A stretch of 64,000 nucleotides of DNA from Fasciola hepatica (lineage: Eukaryota > Platyhelminthes > Trematoda > Plagiorchiida > Fasciolidae). The notes under the pieces are model-generated. The model ran no database searches, was not told the origin of the DNA, and was given only the letters and a program-made list of their open reading frames with translations. Of the stretch, positions 11,969 to 23,861 are shown piece by piece. Made by a program: the position numbers and the translations under genes. The stretch is from positions 4,774,001 to 4,838,000 of the forward strand of contig CANUEZ040000140.1 in assembly GCA_948099385.1 (NCBI GenBank), written 5' to 3'. The first letter of the stretch is position 1. Every line of letters starts with the position of its first letter.

Positions 11969-13428
11969 CTGGAAAACGTGCATGAAGGTAAAAGGGAAGT
12001 CCAGAACATTGGGTAATTTGTTAGTCCAAATTTTATTACGTGCATGAAGCTGACCTCGGTAAAACTCGCCAATATATACCCCAGATCTGGTTTGAGAAAG
12101 CCATGAAAAAATTAATCTGCTAATGGGCTTCACATGACAAATTTTTCCCCGCCAAGGGTGGCGTGCCTATCACCTACTGTTTACAAAATTTCTAGAAAAA
12201 CCAAAGATAGCAGAGAGAAACATTACCATGTCATCAGCTGATTATATATATATCATCTATCTAAATAAATAAATTGGGATTTTTCAGTTTTTTATTAAAA
12301 AGAGGCAGTGTACAAAATCTGGTTCATTTATCGTATTTTAGTTTCATCTTGGAACCAATGGCCATCATTCTATACTGACATGTGGCACCTGAGTAACTTT
12401 CCGAATGGATTATCGGCCCATTCGTGTTATTGATATTAATCATGATGATGTTTTAGTCCCTTTTTATTTATTATACGTAAATGGTTTTTCGTTTCAGGAA
12501 AGTAGTCACGACTAATTAGAGCATTTCGAATAGGTATGTGACTGACAGCATCGGGATTCAAACGCACATCCGTTAGGTCTAAATTTCACTACATGACCAA
12601 GATATAAGCCGACTAATTTGCTGGTCTAAGGCATATCGTAGATTTTTGCAGACTATCAGATCAGATTTGAGTTTTTGGATCATTTTGATCAGCGTAGTTA
12701 TTGGATCACCGGATCTGGTAAGAAATGGGTCAAATAACACCTTTCCAAATTGAATGAAAGACCCCGTGTCAATTAGGGAACTTCTCCCAGATTTAACCAC
12801 GGAGGACAGAACATATTCAAGGGACCCAATCAAAACCTCCGATAGGTAGGTACAGTTTCGGTTTATTTCTACAATAGCCTGCCCCGTAAGGCTTTATTAA
12901 AGTCAATTTTAATTACTTTTATCCCGATAGTGGATTTTTATTAAATCCTGCCCATTGACACATTTTGAATTGCCTGCAGTTGTTGGTTGTGCGATTAACT
13001 GTGGGCAAAATAGTAGGAAAACAACGACAATGATAATTTGAAACATAATTAGTCAAAAGTTTTCTAAGTTTATCAGTCACTAGTGATGGATTGTTGAGGG
13101 GTATTCATGGAAGGGTAGAAAAGACAGACTATGAGCTACTGTCCGTTAGTAGAACAGCTTGTATTCCGTGCGAAAGCATACGCCGTAAAATGCGTGCGTG
13201 AAGTGATTCAGTCGGGTTCGATAACATTTAGCGGCCAAGTTTACCACATGAGTAAAAGGACCTGTCAGTGAGGAAGCTGATTAAAGCAGGATGGGTAATA
13301 CCAACAGAATGTGATGTAACTGATATATACATACAAAATAGTAAAATCATCAACTGGAAGACCGGAAGAAGTGGTAGGGAACAAAAAGATGTGACATCAC
13401 GCAAAAAAACAAAACAGTTCGTTTTTAT

Positions 13429-13678
13429 TTAAACCGCAAAGATCGCAGACGCAAAACATGGAATGATGGTTGCCGTATCTTCTCGACTGTATCGGTACAG
13501 CTCAGACCAGCTGAGTTCATCAGAAATGGTGCCGTCAAGATAATTCACTGATCGAACTTTAGGCATTGCCTTATGTACAGTGCTTTCAATGGAAGTGGGT
13601 CCACACCTGGAGGGTCGAATTTCCATATATTCTACTGATAGCGACAGAAGTAGTTAGATTTTGACATCCGGCAAGAAA
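13429..13678 (-). mobile_element. LINE reverse-transcriptase C-terminal fragment (left half of a foldback)
   Basis: A minus-strand frame of 65 codons reads ...VRSVNYLDGTISDELSWSEL, the counterpart of the VKYLGVTISDDLSWS block in CR1/Jockey-type LINE reverse transcriptases. The preceding MEIRPSRCGPTSIESTVHKA is also encoded, in opposite orientation and more diverged, at 13725-13850. The fragment lies in an intron of the RBPMS-like gene on the same strand. Confidence 0.65.
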
Positions 13679-13721
13679 AAGTCGATATTGGTCATCTTCA
13701 TTTTAAGCTGACAATCCAGAG

Positions 13722-13850
13722 CGTTTTCTCACCGGATATCAAAATCTAACTACTTCTATCGCTTCCAGTAGAATACATAGAAATCTGACCCTCCACCTGT
13801 GAACCCGCTACCGCTGAGTGCACTGTACAATGTATGATGGAGGGAGGCTT
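13722..13850 (+). mobile_element. LINE reverse-transcriptase fragment (right half of a foldback)
   Basis: The reverse complement aligns with 13545-13678 over about 120 bases. Shared blocks include agaagtagttagattttga, the 'ggtggagggtc' type core and the 'gtacagtgc' block. In sense it reads VEYIEI, a stop, then PSTCEPATAECT, matching the EIRPSRCGPTSIEST of the left half. The loop between the halves is about 45 bases, so the DNA or its transcript could fold into a long imperfect hairpin. Confidence 0.65.
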
Positions 13851-16800
13851 CTTCCCGATGAATACAGAAGTCTTTCCCATTTGAAACATACAAAATCATT
13901 GCTTACCGCGGCCGATTTGCCATTCTTTCCATAGGACTTCAAGGTGGCAGCAACGAAACCCTGTAAATTGAAATCGGACTTTGTTCAATACAGTGCTCAC
14001 ACAATCAGGTACCTTCTCCATATACCAGGTGCAACTACCGTAACATTTTTACTTACATTTCGTAATCTGAGTGTAAATGAGTGCAAAACACTTTGGGTTT
14101 GTGCAGGGTCTAGGGAAATAGTCAACGTACAGTCACGGTAAATGGGTCGTACTGGGAGGAAAATTACGGGATGAATAAATGATTTACTCATGCAGAACAC
14201 CCCTGAGATTTGCGACATTTTATTGTAAGAAAGAAAACCAGTGATGAAGAGTACGGTAAAAATAACTGTGGTTACGCAACGACATATTCGGTCACATGTG
14301 TGCTGTAAAGCCTATCATGACAAGAACCTTATAACTCAACTCATAAGCACCCATAGAGTAGGTTTAGAACTAATCCAGTCACTCCCAAAGTTTTCCAACT
14401 AGAGGTGCAATTTTTCCTGTAAAAATATTTCATAACCGCTGTACATCAAGTGAGCACGCCTAAAAAGGGTATCAGGTGTTCAAGGAAAATTTGCTCAAGC
14501 TGACTAGCATGGAGGAGGTGTTCCAAACTTCTTTGGTAACCTCATTCTCTGCCTGATAAAACCAAGTATGTGGGCTAGCAAGGCAACTGTACAAATGGGG
14601 TAAAATATATCGATAACATATTTTAGTGAAAACTACGGAAACCAGTTTATTTGGAAAGCACGTATGCCCCTTTTGTACTTGTTTAGATAAAACACCAACA
14701 AAAAATTGATTATGTGAAGCGATTATTCCCTATCGGTTCGGTGGGCGAAGTTTGGGTTCGACGACTTGTCTTGATTCCCTATTTGTATACCCGGGGGGAT
14801 TTGACTTCCGAGAAAAAGCCAGGGGTAAAACAGTTGAATTGCCACCCTCCACCGCTGTGGCCTTTTTACATTTGCAGACACCTTGTATATCCCTTCAAGG
14901 GGTATGTTGTTCGCTTATTGTCCTACGCTTGTAGAGTATACCACAAGTGCAGTAAAAAACGAAACTTTCAGTTCTGTCTTGTGGTCTTCAGATCTGCTTT
15001 TGTCCTAAGGTCCTTTCTTGAAGCTACCATCTATTTTACTAGTATGGCTCATTGAACTTGAGAAAACAAATGAACAGCTCAACATGCAGGAGAAGAGAAA
15101 CGTCTATTTACACCTGAAGTTTATGATCTTTTATTGGCCTATTTAGCGGCTGCGTAGAGTGGAATGGTTCAGTGCGCTGATTACCTCTTCCAAATATATC
15201 ACTATAAGCTCAGTTGTACCGTCTAATTCGAAAAGGGTTTCCACGTGGCCTTCATTGACCATTATCCCATTAGTGTTTCCGGGACAGAAATTTACGGTGG
15301 TCCTTTGTTTAAATACATGCTCGCTTTTTTGATCTCTCATTTGGTTTTTCTCCAGGGTAGAAATGTCGAGAACCGAACCAGATTGGTTTTCTTGCAGAAG
15401 CCACAGCTGAAAAAATGGGTGCTCATAGCACTTTTCCGTATTGGCACCAACTCATCAGCTAAAAATTCTCCCAGAGTTCAGTCCACAAGGTTGAATCGAT
15501 TAAGCTCCGTTAAGATAAAATATAACATTCTGAGTACACCGAATTGGTGGTAGTTTGGCATTAATCAGTAGAATATCAATGGGTATTTTGCTTTCGACAG
15601 TTCAGTCAAATAATCACGGAGGCTGCTATCCGTGTACTGATTGCAAATGCGAACTTCAGGATCAGAGGGTTTACTCTACGTCCATTGGCATGTTGATACC
15701 ATAAATCAAGTGTTTTCCTGGCCTCGTCAATTATTGTATTGAATGATTGACTGCATCTCATCTCTAAAAAACTGTGAGCATGTGAATGTGGTGCTCATGT
15801 TAGCTTTCGGTAGCAAAATTGTGCGGCATTTTTGAGCTTTGTTTAGTTTGAGATTAGGAACAAAAATGGCACCAGCAGGTAACAAGAGAGATTACACTTT
15901 GACCTTCCGTTACTCTTGGAAACTCATTAGGTCGCTCCTCAACCTTTCAGCTACCTGGGTTGTTGTCATCTGACATTATTCGACATGAAACACAAGAAAT
16001 TTTTCGGAGACATTTCAATATTTGCCGTTGATGGTATGCTTGTTGGTCAACGTTATTTCCAAAGCTATTTGTTTAAATCAATCAATCTAATGACGTGATT
16101 GCACTGAGCAAAATGCATTTTTAAAATATCCACTCATTTCCTATATTTTCACGAGCAGTAAATGATAATGCCGAAAGCAATAAATGGCTTGAGATGCACT
16201 TCCCATCTAACTCCTTTACACATCATTTTAGCGGGTATAGAAAATTTCATGTTTCAGCGGGGAAGGCATTATTAACAGAATGAGGCGAGTTTTAAACAGA
16301 TCAGGTCAAACAGATAGGTGAACATGTAGGAAGCTTTGCACAGAAGACAAAAAGAAGCATACAGACCAGTAAATGGGACTTAGCGGGATCTCAAGAAATC
16401 AGCAAGATAGCTCATGTGAGGGGCTACCGACCAAGCCGAAAACAGGAACAATCAAGCTAGCCGAGCGGAAATAGGTGTCAAAAGAATAAACTTAATGGCG
16501 GCAGGCAATTAACCAGAACGAAGCGGAAGTTCTCAGACAGCCGTGGAATCAATGTTGCTACAGTGAGGTCAGGGAAATGAACTATATCAACGACTGTACA
16601 AGTTCTATTGACTCAACCCGCCTGACTGCTCAAATACAGGAATACCTCACCTGTCTCGCTTCCTTCATTACAATATTACCAGTTCACTGATCCAACTAGG
16701 ATGCATCCTCGTGTACGGTAGTCTTCCTCTGCGGACTTGAGCCACCGCTACAAAGTCATCACTTGGAACGGGGTCATTACAAAGTGGACCACACCAACCA

Positions 16801-17197
16801 CTTCCCATTCAAATAGATATTCGTGCCTATTGAGGGATAATACGATGTCCAACGACAGGTACGTGCTGCACTGGTCACAGAATTGGGCATGTCCTGCTTT
16901 GGTGACACTGTATCAACCTGATGTATGACACATCATAATTCGACACTGAAATACTTTACGTACGCAGTCACAATGGTGAAACTAAATAACCTGTGAGATT
17001 GCCTGTTAGTATATACTTCTCATCTCGTTCTGATTTGAATATGACACTACTCAAAGCAAGAGTGCAGTTTTGTGGAATCAGGCCCTAAAAAGGTTATAGA
17101 AACTCAAAAATTGACATTGGTATGGTATGTGCATGTGTTTGGAAGTGAATATACATATCCGTGCGCGTGTAAAGGTGCATCAGTGTTGTTGCCTTGT

Positions 17198-18045
17198 GCT
17201 TGAAGTAGGATGTGAATGAAATTTACTGCAACCTACCGGAAAGTTTCTCGTCAATAGATACAACTCTCTGGGTTTCGTATCCATTGGTAAACCACTGACA
17301 AAAATCGTGCGAACAGGCTTTAAAAATTGAAAAATCCAAACAACTGTTACTGGAAACGAATGTTGTAAATTAAACCAGAAAAATCGTGTGCTCCATGGTG
17401 GAAAAGTTGAAAATATTTGGTTTCTGTTACTCCATAGATGAGAAGACATACCCCTTCTTAAAACTACAATTACACTTGGAATTGGTTTAGCTACAACTAT
17501 CCTACAGTACCTTATTCTGTTTTTGGAAGATGAAATTTCCTTGCTCCTGTATTTGTCATGCGCTAACTTGATGCTGTAAATGATTTTTTCTAAATTTTTG
17601 ACATTTTGTCAAAATAACACGTAACTACTCGCGAGTAGCCCGTGTGAGAAGTACGAGTTATCATGCTCGAGGAGTAACGCAGACTTCGTGGACTACGTAC
17701 AAGGTTAACGAACTGAATACGTGTCGATGCACTGGAAGAATATTTGGTTCCTACCCAGTCATACAAGCCTATTTCGCTTGCTGAGGATGCCAGTTCAGGC
17801 TGATAATGAGATATTTGCCATTAAATATTTGAACTCAATGTTAAAAATTCTACGACCATCCGATTTATTATTGTTATTTCAAATTTCGTGATGAAATGTT
17901 GACTTTCCTTTTGTTTACCTGGTCTTGGTCCACCGTGGTCCATGATTGTCCAGAATTAGGCGATTCTGGCTCCATGAGAGTCATTCTGACTTTGCAGAGC
18001 TAGAATGTCAAAAAGAATAGAATGTAATTAGACCGGCTGTTTCTA
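17198..18045 (-). repeat. Left arm of an 850-bp inverted duplication
   Basis: Its reverse complement matches 36658-37517 almost base for base, with scattered substitutions and one visible indel: the right arm has about nine extra bases after 'aataaatcgga' near 36842. The match fades at GGCTGTTTCTAT (18034-18045) on one side and near 17198 on the other. The arm includes the RNP2 exon, both its splice sites, flanking intron sequence and a CTACTCGCGAGTAG palindrome at 17625-17638. Confidence 0.9.
17237..17317 (-). CDS. RBPMS-like RNA-binding protein, RNP2 exon (81 nt), left-arm copy
   Basis: Exon of 27 codons reading PVRTIFVSGLPMDTKPRELY then LLTRNFP. It carries the RNP2 strand (IFVSGL) and the first RRM helix, which in RBPMS also forms the dimer interface. 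The acceptor is TTTTTAAAG before CCT and the donor is GTAGGT at 17236-17231; the 3' junction is phase 0. Family members usually have Phe where this exon has Thr (LLFR versus LLTR) and a different end (PFKG or similar rather than NFP). The family has about 13 more residues (GYEGSLIKLTSKQ-like) before PVGFVSF, and I could not find an exon for them between 11.97 and 17.23 kb. This copy lies in the left arm of an 850-bp inverted duplication; its twin is at 37397-37477 on the other strand. It is on the same strand as the downstream exons and so is the copy that could splice to them. Confidence 0.8.
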
Positions 18046-19084
18046 TTCTGATAGGGTGGTGCGATTATATACATCCATATCAAAACGCCCTTTTTTAATG
18101 AAATTCTTCGGAAGAGGCTGGATATATTTAAAACAAATAATGACCCGCTTACAGCGGGAGAAAAAAATGAAAACAAGAACAAGGGGGTTAAAGCATGCAA
18201 ATAGAAAACGGCTCGACTAAAGACCGGTATCAGAGGTTTTTCCATCAAATTACCGATGAATGTTTTCATCAAATCCTTTCTTTATCAAAATTTTCTGTGT
18301 ATTACATCAAAACACAGGGGGACCGGTAATAGTCCACTCTAAAATCGTTCTGAATAATATGTTACTTGGTGGTGAACGGCGATCTTTTGCCTACGGTCTT
18401 GCTGCCGCGTGTGAACTTTGGGGACCTTACTTGGTTCTCTCCTCTTAGTGACACCGTCGTGGTTACTGGAGGGTTTTTGTTAGTGTGGTGGGTCTTTGAG
18501 ATCATGGATATACTTCTTCCGCTACATTGATGTGCAAGCACTAAATGAAAGAACCTAATCTGTGAGCAGTGGAAATGGAGCAAGGGAAATTACCATAAAA
18601 AGTTACAACAAGCTGAACGACCGTAATTTAACATTTCACTTTCCCAAAGATAGAAACGACACACAACTGCTTTATCCAATATTTTGCGAACTAGCAACAT
18701 GTGATCCAGGGAAGCTTGGCAGGGGGTCAAAATCCAGCATGCCGAAAAAAGATTTTTATGCATTAGCACTTAAACATTCCAAGTGATCGTGAGGGCTTAC
18801 TAAGAGTCACCTTCGCACAGTATGTCACTATCCATCGAAATGTGTGTTCTTTTCTTGAGTCCTGAGTTATGTGGGTCACTAATTGCACGTGTCCAAAATC
18901 CCTGACAGATTCCATCACCATCACGTAGATGTCTGCTCGATGACGCAATCTCAGAAGCACTACGCTGTTGAACATTCCATTCCAAATTCAGATCATACAG
19001 ATGTCGGTACTGTACGTTATCCCGAGCAGCAGAACTATCGACCTAGCAGAAGCTTAGACCCAATAGCTCACACATACGATAGAG

Positions 19085-19225
19085 ACCATTGGTGTTCTCG
19101 GTCGGTAGAACAAACTTCAATTGAACAACCGTGTTTATCTCAAATTTCTGTCCGTAATTATTATCGTACTCGCAGCTTTGAACTTTTTGAATTGAAAAAT
19201 GCAAGTGGATCTTCCGTCGTATACA
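19085..19225 (+). mobile_element. SINE family C copy, diverged
   Basis: In plus sense: TCTCGGTCGGTAGAAC (A box-like) through ACTCGCAGC and the family C tail 'gaaaaatgcaagtggatctt'. An open frame of 124 codons (18883-19257) overlies it, but its C-terminal third is this repeat. An isolated copy of the tail ('gagaaatgcaagtggatttt') also appears at 19833-19865. Confidence 0.45.
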
Positions 19226-19569
19226 TGGAAGTGAATTATAGGCAAATAAGCAACTAATATCGACAGAGCAGAACAACCGGATAAATTTCTATGGAGTAGG
19301 TAGGAAAAAGTCTACATAGCAGCAACTCAAATGAAATTGTAACGCAGTACTTTCACGGTGCAATCACTTAAGACTAGCCTTTATTTTAAATACAAAACAG
19401 GATTGTGACTGTCGCTTCGTTCCAGCCCTTGGCGGGGCAGTGCGTGCATGACTCACTGATTCAGAAAGGTTCCTAATTAATAGAATTGTACAACTTAAGA
19501 AATTAAAAGTCAATAATTGAAGCTTAGAATGTCCGTCATTCTTGTGAACAACTTAAGCACCCATAGCAC

Positions 19570-19800
19570 AAGAAATGATGCTTAAATGTAATGGAGAATC
19601 CACTTACATTTTGCACATGGGAAAGTCGGAGGCCGCGAGCCGGAATCGAATCAGCAACCCTCCGCACACCGGGCAGAAGCTCTACTAGCTGAGCTATGGC
19701 GGAGCAGAGTCCGGTGTGAATAACGCAAGTGAATAATCGATAATGCGAGAACCACTATTCCAGTGATACACAGTATCTGTCCTGGTTTCGATCAATGGGC
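19570..19800 (-). mobile_element. tRNA-derived SINE family C
   Basis: In minus sense: 'ggaatagtggtt' leader, then CCATAGCTCAGCTAGTAGAG (A box), then GAGGGTTGCTGATTCGATTCC (about 19655, B box), then tail 'aaaatgtaagtggattctcc'. The same order is seen at 62345-62600. The A and B boxes are well formed, but the sequence does not close into a tRNA, so it is SINE rather than tRNA gene. Confidence 0.7.
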
Positions 19801-22309
19801 TAGCCTCGTCAGTCATTTCCCACTTTCGATGTGAGAAATGCAAGTGGATTTTCCATTACATACAATTCACGCTTGTACTAACAATACAATCTATGATCCA
19901 TAAATGTTGGGTGAATACACGTTACTTATGAGTAGGCTAAAAATGAGAATAAAGGCAAATAACAAGTAATTTGTAGGCACGTTAAACGTGTTTCGTGTGA
20001 CTCCGACCAAAACAGAAAAAATAGAAGTATTTTCTTTGAATTCCGATTTTTATTTCAGCACTTATGAAATGTGATGTAAGAACCATCATGGAAATGGCAA
20101 TCATATCTTGAATTTTTTCGTGTCTGCTGAGAATGCATTTCACGATTGATTGACGCCAACTTTTCTTAAACCGAGCACTCTTTCTTGGGATATTAGCGCT
20201 TCCGAAGAAAAGTCATACAAAATTCTCTTGTTGTCGATGCAATATCCCATCTATGACTGTTAACCTTTAGTATATGTTAGACGTAAAAAAGAGGAGGATT
20301 TATATTTCACCTGAAAAACCTTCAGGAATGAGGCTGTTTAAAGGCCTAGTAACGTGTTGGAGCCGAAGTCGGTTCGAAATGGCAGGTATCTGAACTTTGA
20401 TTCAGCCTTTGCAGTGTTTTAAAAGTAAGCTTATCTCGTTGCTAGCCAACCGAGTTGACGGACTGTGCGACTAGAATTCCACTCGTAAGTAGGAAATGGG
20501 ACACCTGCTGGCTACCCCACTGGACGACAACTAACTGCCACTGCCAGTTAGACACGAATCAAAGAAAAAAATAAAGAGAAAATGAACAAGAAGACAGTAG
20601 ACTGACTGGCTTTTATCCGTATCACATGCAATTCGGGCATTTATGAAGTGATCAGAAGGGTCACAGCACCTTACTGAGCTCAAATGAAAGCAACACAGAG
20701 ACCCATGCTCTACACCCACAACACTCGCACAAACATACATCGTTTGATACCGAAAGGCTTTGGATTATAACCGCATGATCATTCGATTGTAAACCGGTTT
20801 TGAGAAAGGTTACCTGATGTAACCAAAAGTCACCCGGCTACCATCAATTCCGAACATTAAATAATTACGTATAAAATGTGGGTGCTTAAAAATCAAAGAA
20901 AAACATTTTCCTTCATTTTGGTAGGACAAAGCAAACGTAGAGGAGCCCAGGATGGTGACTGTATCCAGTATAAGTTGTGAATGAGTGCGTGGAGTTGGTT
21001 TTTGTCACCGTCAGTTAGAACGCATTTTTGACAGCTGCAAACTAACCACAATGCCTTTTTTCGAAAAAGTGCAATGATAATCCGTGGAGATTAACGGCAA
21101 TAACAAAAAGGCCATTAAGGATACAAGGTAAAAGATGTAGTAACCGGTGAGGAAATAAAGCCAGATTGAACAGCTCTAAGATGCGGGTGGACTGCCGTCG
21201 TCCGCGAGTATAAAGTAAGTAAAGCGTAGTTTTGTATGGGATTTTCGTTGAGTCCAGTACATCGTTCAACTATTTGGAGTACCGTGGATAAGAAAAGGCT
21301 TACAATCAGAGGCATATCCCCCCACCAAAGAAGTTGCAAATTTACCACGCATCAATGTGTTTTGGTGAACTGTGTTCAAAAATTTTGATCTCAATGCCCG
21401 GCTCATTCCACGGAGGAAACATTTGACTTCTTTACTGAAGTTTAGAACCGCTTTTTCTCAAAATCTTCATTTCTATGTTTTGGCCTTTAGACTCATGTAT
21501 CCCTTTGAGCATTATTGACCTATTTGGTTAGGCTTCGGAAAATCTTGGCCAGTGTATGTTTGAGAATAGTATGTCTATAATGAATTGAAGAGCCTGAGAA
21601 TAGTTTCAAAGTTTCCTGATAGAGAACGATGGGTTAACAAAATCTGCCGTGCCGTGACATGCTGATGAAGTCAACGAACTCCTTAACAAAAGAACTCAGG
21701 AGACTCTGTGATTTATTATGCCGGTCAATCCACGGTTGAAAACCTATGCACTATTATTTCATCGAGATTGTCCGTAAACGTCAACCTTAATTCCAAATGA
21801 TAGTCAAACCTGGACAACAGACTAACTTCTAAGTCTACTACGTCCACCATCACCCTATGTGAGTCTGCCCCAAGATGTGTGCTGTATGCTAACAATGCCC
21901 AATATGGAACCTATGCTCAACCAATTTTTGATGTTATTAACAGGTCATCCATACAGCAATTGACTCGAAATAGGGTTCCAAATAATACCGAAGAGTTACC
22001 GATTGTCCGTCTATCTTAACTAATTATTCAGTTGAAATTTTAGTGGACTGGACTACTTATGGGCGCTGTTTCAAGAGGTTTTGTTGTGAAACAAACAATT
22101 GAGAAAGAATCCGCGTGGGCTAAAGATGATGAACTCGTTAGACCCTGAAATCTCACATATCCCAAAATGTGTGCCAGCTTGAAGCACAGAAAGTTTCCTC
22201 CGAAAGGCAGACTGGCGAACAAACATGCATTCAGCGTTTTCTAATCATGACAGTACAACGTAACATGGATAACTCAATATATGTGGAATACGGTGTACTG
22301 TTAGCGTGT

Positions 22310-22975
22310 TAGGAATAAGTGTTGATATGTATCATAAAAGTGATGCAGCCGGAGACCGGATATCGATGAATTACCACATGTTTAACTTGTTCTGGGTCAA
22401 GGATCTGTCGTCGGATGGTGGGTCGATCAGGGCAGATTGAATCTATGCACAAATTGGTTCTGAGCTCGCAGACGGTTCGTGAAGGCGAATCCTGGCCGCC
22501 TTTGCCTTGGGTAGAATGCGACACCCTAACGGTCTGGACAGTCGATGTCGAATCTTGTACAGTGGTTGAAAAACTTCAGTCAAGTTCGTCGTGTAATTTG
22601 TTTTGGTCTAGGTATGCAACTGAAGTGCTGGTAATTACCTTAATGGCTTCCGTCCTCAACCCCGCTAAATGACGCTCATGGATGCATTCATTCAGGCGTG
22701 TGGATGTGCCGCCGATATACGTCGATCCACAGTACCCGGTGCAGGAATACACCTGGGACGGAACTGTAGAATCAGGTGTGTCATTCAAGTGTAAATGACC
22801 AACCTGCCTTGATGAGAAGAAAAATAGTAGTTTAGAAGTGCAAAACTTCATGTTGAAAGGGCTTGGCATTCTTCTGTATATGTTCTCTGCCAATGTTGCC
22901 TTAGATAGCAGTGATATACAATGGCTTTCTCTTGACTGCCCTGTTTTTCGGAGTTCGGAGTACTTTTGCATCACC
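22310..22975 (-). mobile_element. Penelope-like element 3' fragment, minus strand
   Basis: A minus-strand frame at 22576-22974 (132 codons) contains FNMKFCTSKLLFFFSS followed by VYSCTGYCGSTYIGGTSTRL and NECIHERHLAGLR. This is the linker, cysteine pair and GIY-YIG motif of a PLE endonuclease, of a subtype different from the plus-strand fragments at 6-10 kb. The catalytic YIG and the arginine helix are recognisable. After the stop near 22576 a second short frame (22309-22524) may continue the C terminus. No reverse transcriptase is visible upstream, so it is a truncated copy. Confidence 0.72.
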
Positions 22976-23834
22976 CTAAAACTTAAAGGTTAGGGTACCC
23001 GTTTCGAGTGAATGTGTTTCTCACCATAAAGAGTTACTTTCTTTCAGCCTTTGGGCAAATTGCAAGTAATGTCAAAATTTACTACAAAATTTTCTCTTTT
23101 TCACAGTGTACTTTTCTTTCTTACGTTCTTTATGGCATATCATGACACAGGTCTAGAATATGTAGTTTTGTTGAACTTGGTATAATTAGGCTATTTAACC
23201 AGCAGTTAAAATCGTGTAATCTTGGCCACCATGATAAATTTGTCTGAAACTTAGAAGTTCAAGATTAGTGAAATACTGAAAATGGTAAATTTTCAAACCT
23301 TTTAGTGTAAGATTCAATAAAAGTGGTACTCGTCGCAGATGAATAAATGTTGGTCCTGCCAGAAGCCGTTTCTTTCTGAAGTGTCCGCAGTGTGTCTGCC
23401 TGACAGGAAGAAGCCAAATGCATCGAACGCACGTGTGAAATATTATAATAGCTAGAGGCTCAACAGCAAGCTCACTTTGGATGGGAAGCTAACCAGAGGA
23501 AATCTTACGATTTATTTGGAATACTTAACTTGGACATCAAGGTCATACCAAGGGGACCCGTTGGATATCCACTTCGTTTAAGGTATTTTGGAGAAAGGTT
23601 TGCAATGGGCAATAACAATAAATCCGTCTTGGGCAATGATGCATTCTGCATTCTGATTAAAAAATTAACGTCCAAAGGCATTAAATACATACTATTAGAA
23701 GAGGTTCCAATAAAGTTCTGTGCACGACTGCGACCAAGGATAGAGAAAAGTAAGTTGTCCCAGACTTTGGAAAATACAAATTCGCCATTAGGAGCCCAAC
23801 AAAAGTGGTTGCAATCGGGAAATAATTCGAATTC

Positions 23835-23861
23835 AATCACTAATCATTTTGATTAGTGATT
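23835..23861. repeat. Perfect 12-bp inverted repeat (hairpin)
   Basis: AATCACTAATCA, loop TTT, TGATTAGTGATT. It lies at the end of a stretch open on both strands (23505-23856; 111 codons minus, 108 codons plus) whose frames I do not recognise. No T-run follows, and the setting is eukaryotic, so it is not a bacterial terminator. Confidence 0.7.

Larger units (their letters stand above)
11969..17236 (-). other. Intron(s) between RNP2 and RNP1 exons; short exon not located
   Basis: About 5.3 kb between the two RRM exons. The family has roughly 13 residues here (GYEGSLIKLTSKQ-like, about 39 nt), which should form a tiny exon with phase-0 ends. I read the minus strand for such a peptide between splice sites and did not find one. 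The interval contains the foldback of reverse-transcriptase fragments at 13.5-13.85 kb. It also contains unrecognised open frames: 84 codons on the minus strand at 12579-12833, 113 codons on the plus strand at 14714-15055, and 102 codons on the plus strand at 15245-15553. I see no family signature in these three. Confidence 0.5.

Noticed and set aside
11876..12133. Whole 85-codon frame as a small protein
   Set aside because: Only 11906-11968 is exon; the rest is intron read-through, as acceptor and donor sites and family alignment show.
14887..14925. Plus-strand YPFKGYVVRLLSY, resembling the missing RFKGYEGSLIKL stretch of the RRM
   Set aside because: Wrong strand for the RBPMS-like gene, lacks the Glu-Gly pair, and no splice sites fit. 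Taken as coincidence.
18883..19257. 124-codon plus-strand open frame
   Set aside because: Its C-terminal part is SINE C head and tail; no domain recognised.
19620..19710. tRNA gene on the minus strand
   Set aside because: A and B boxes are present, but no closing acceptor stem, and related copies with tails exist elsewhere in the window; called a SINE.
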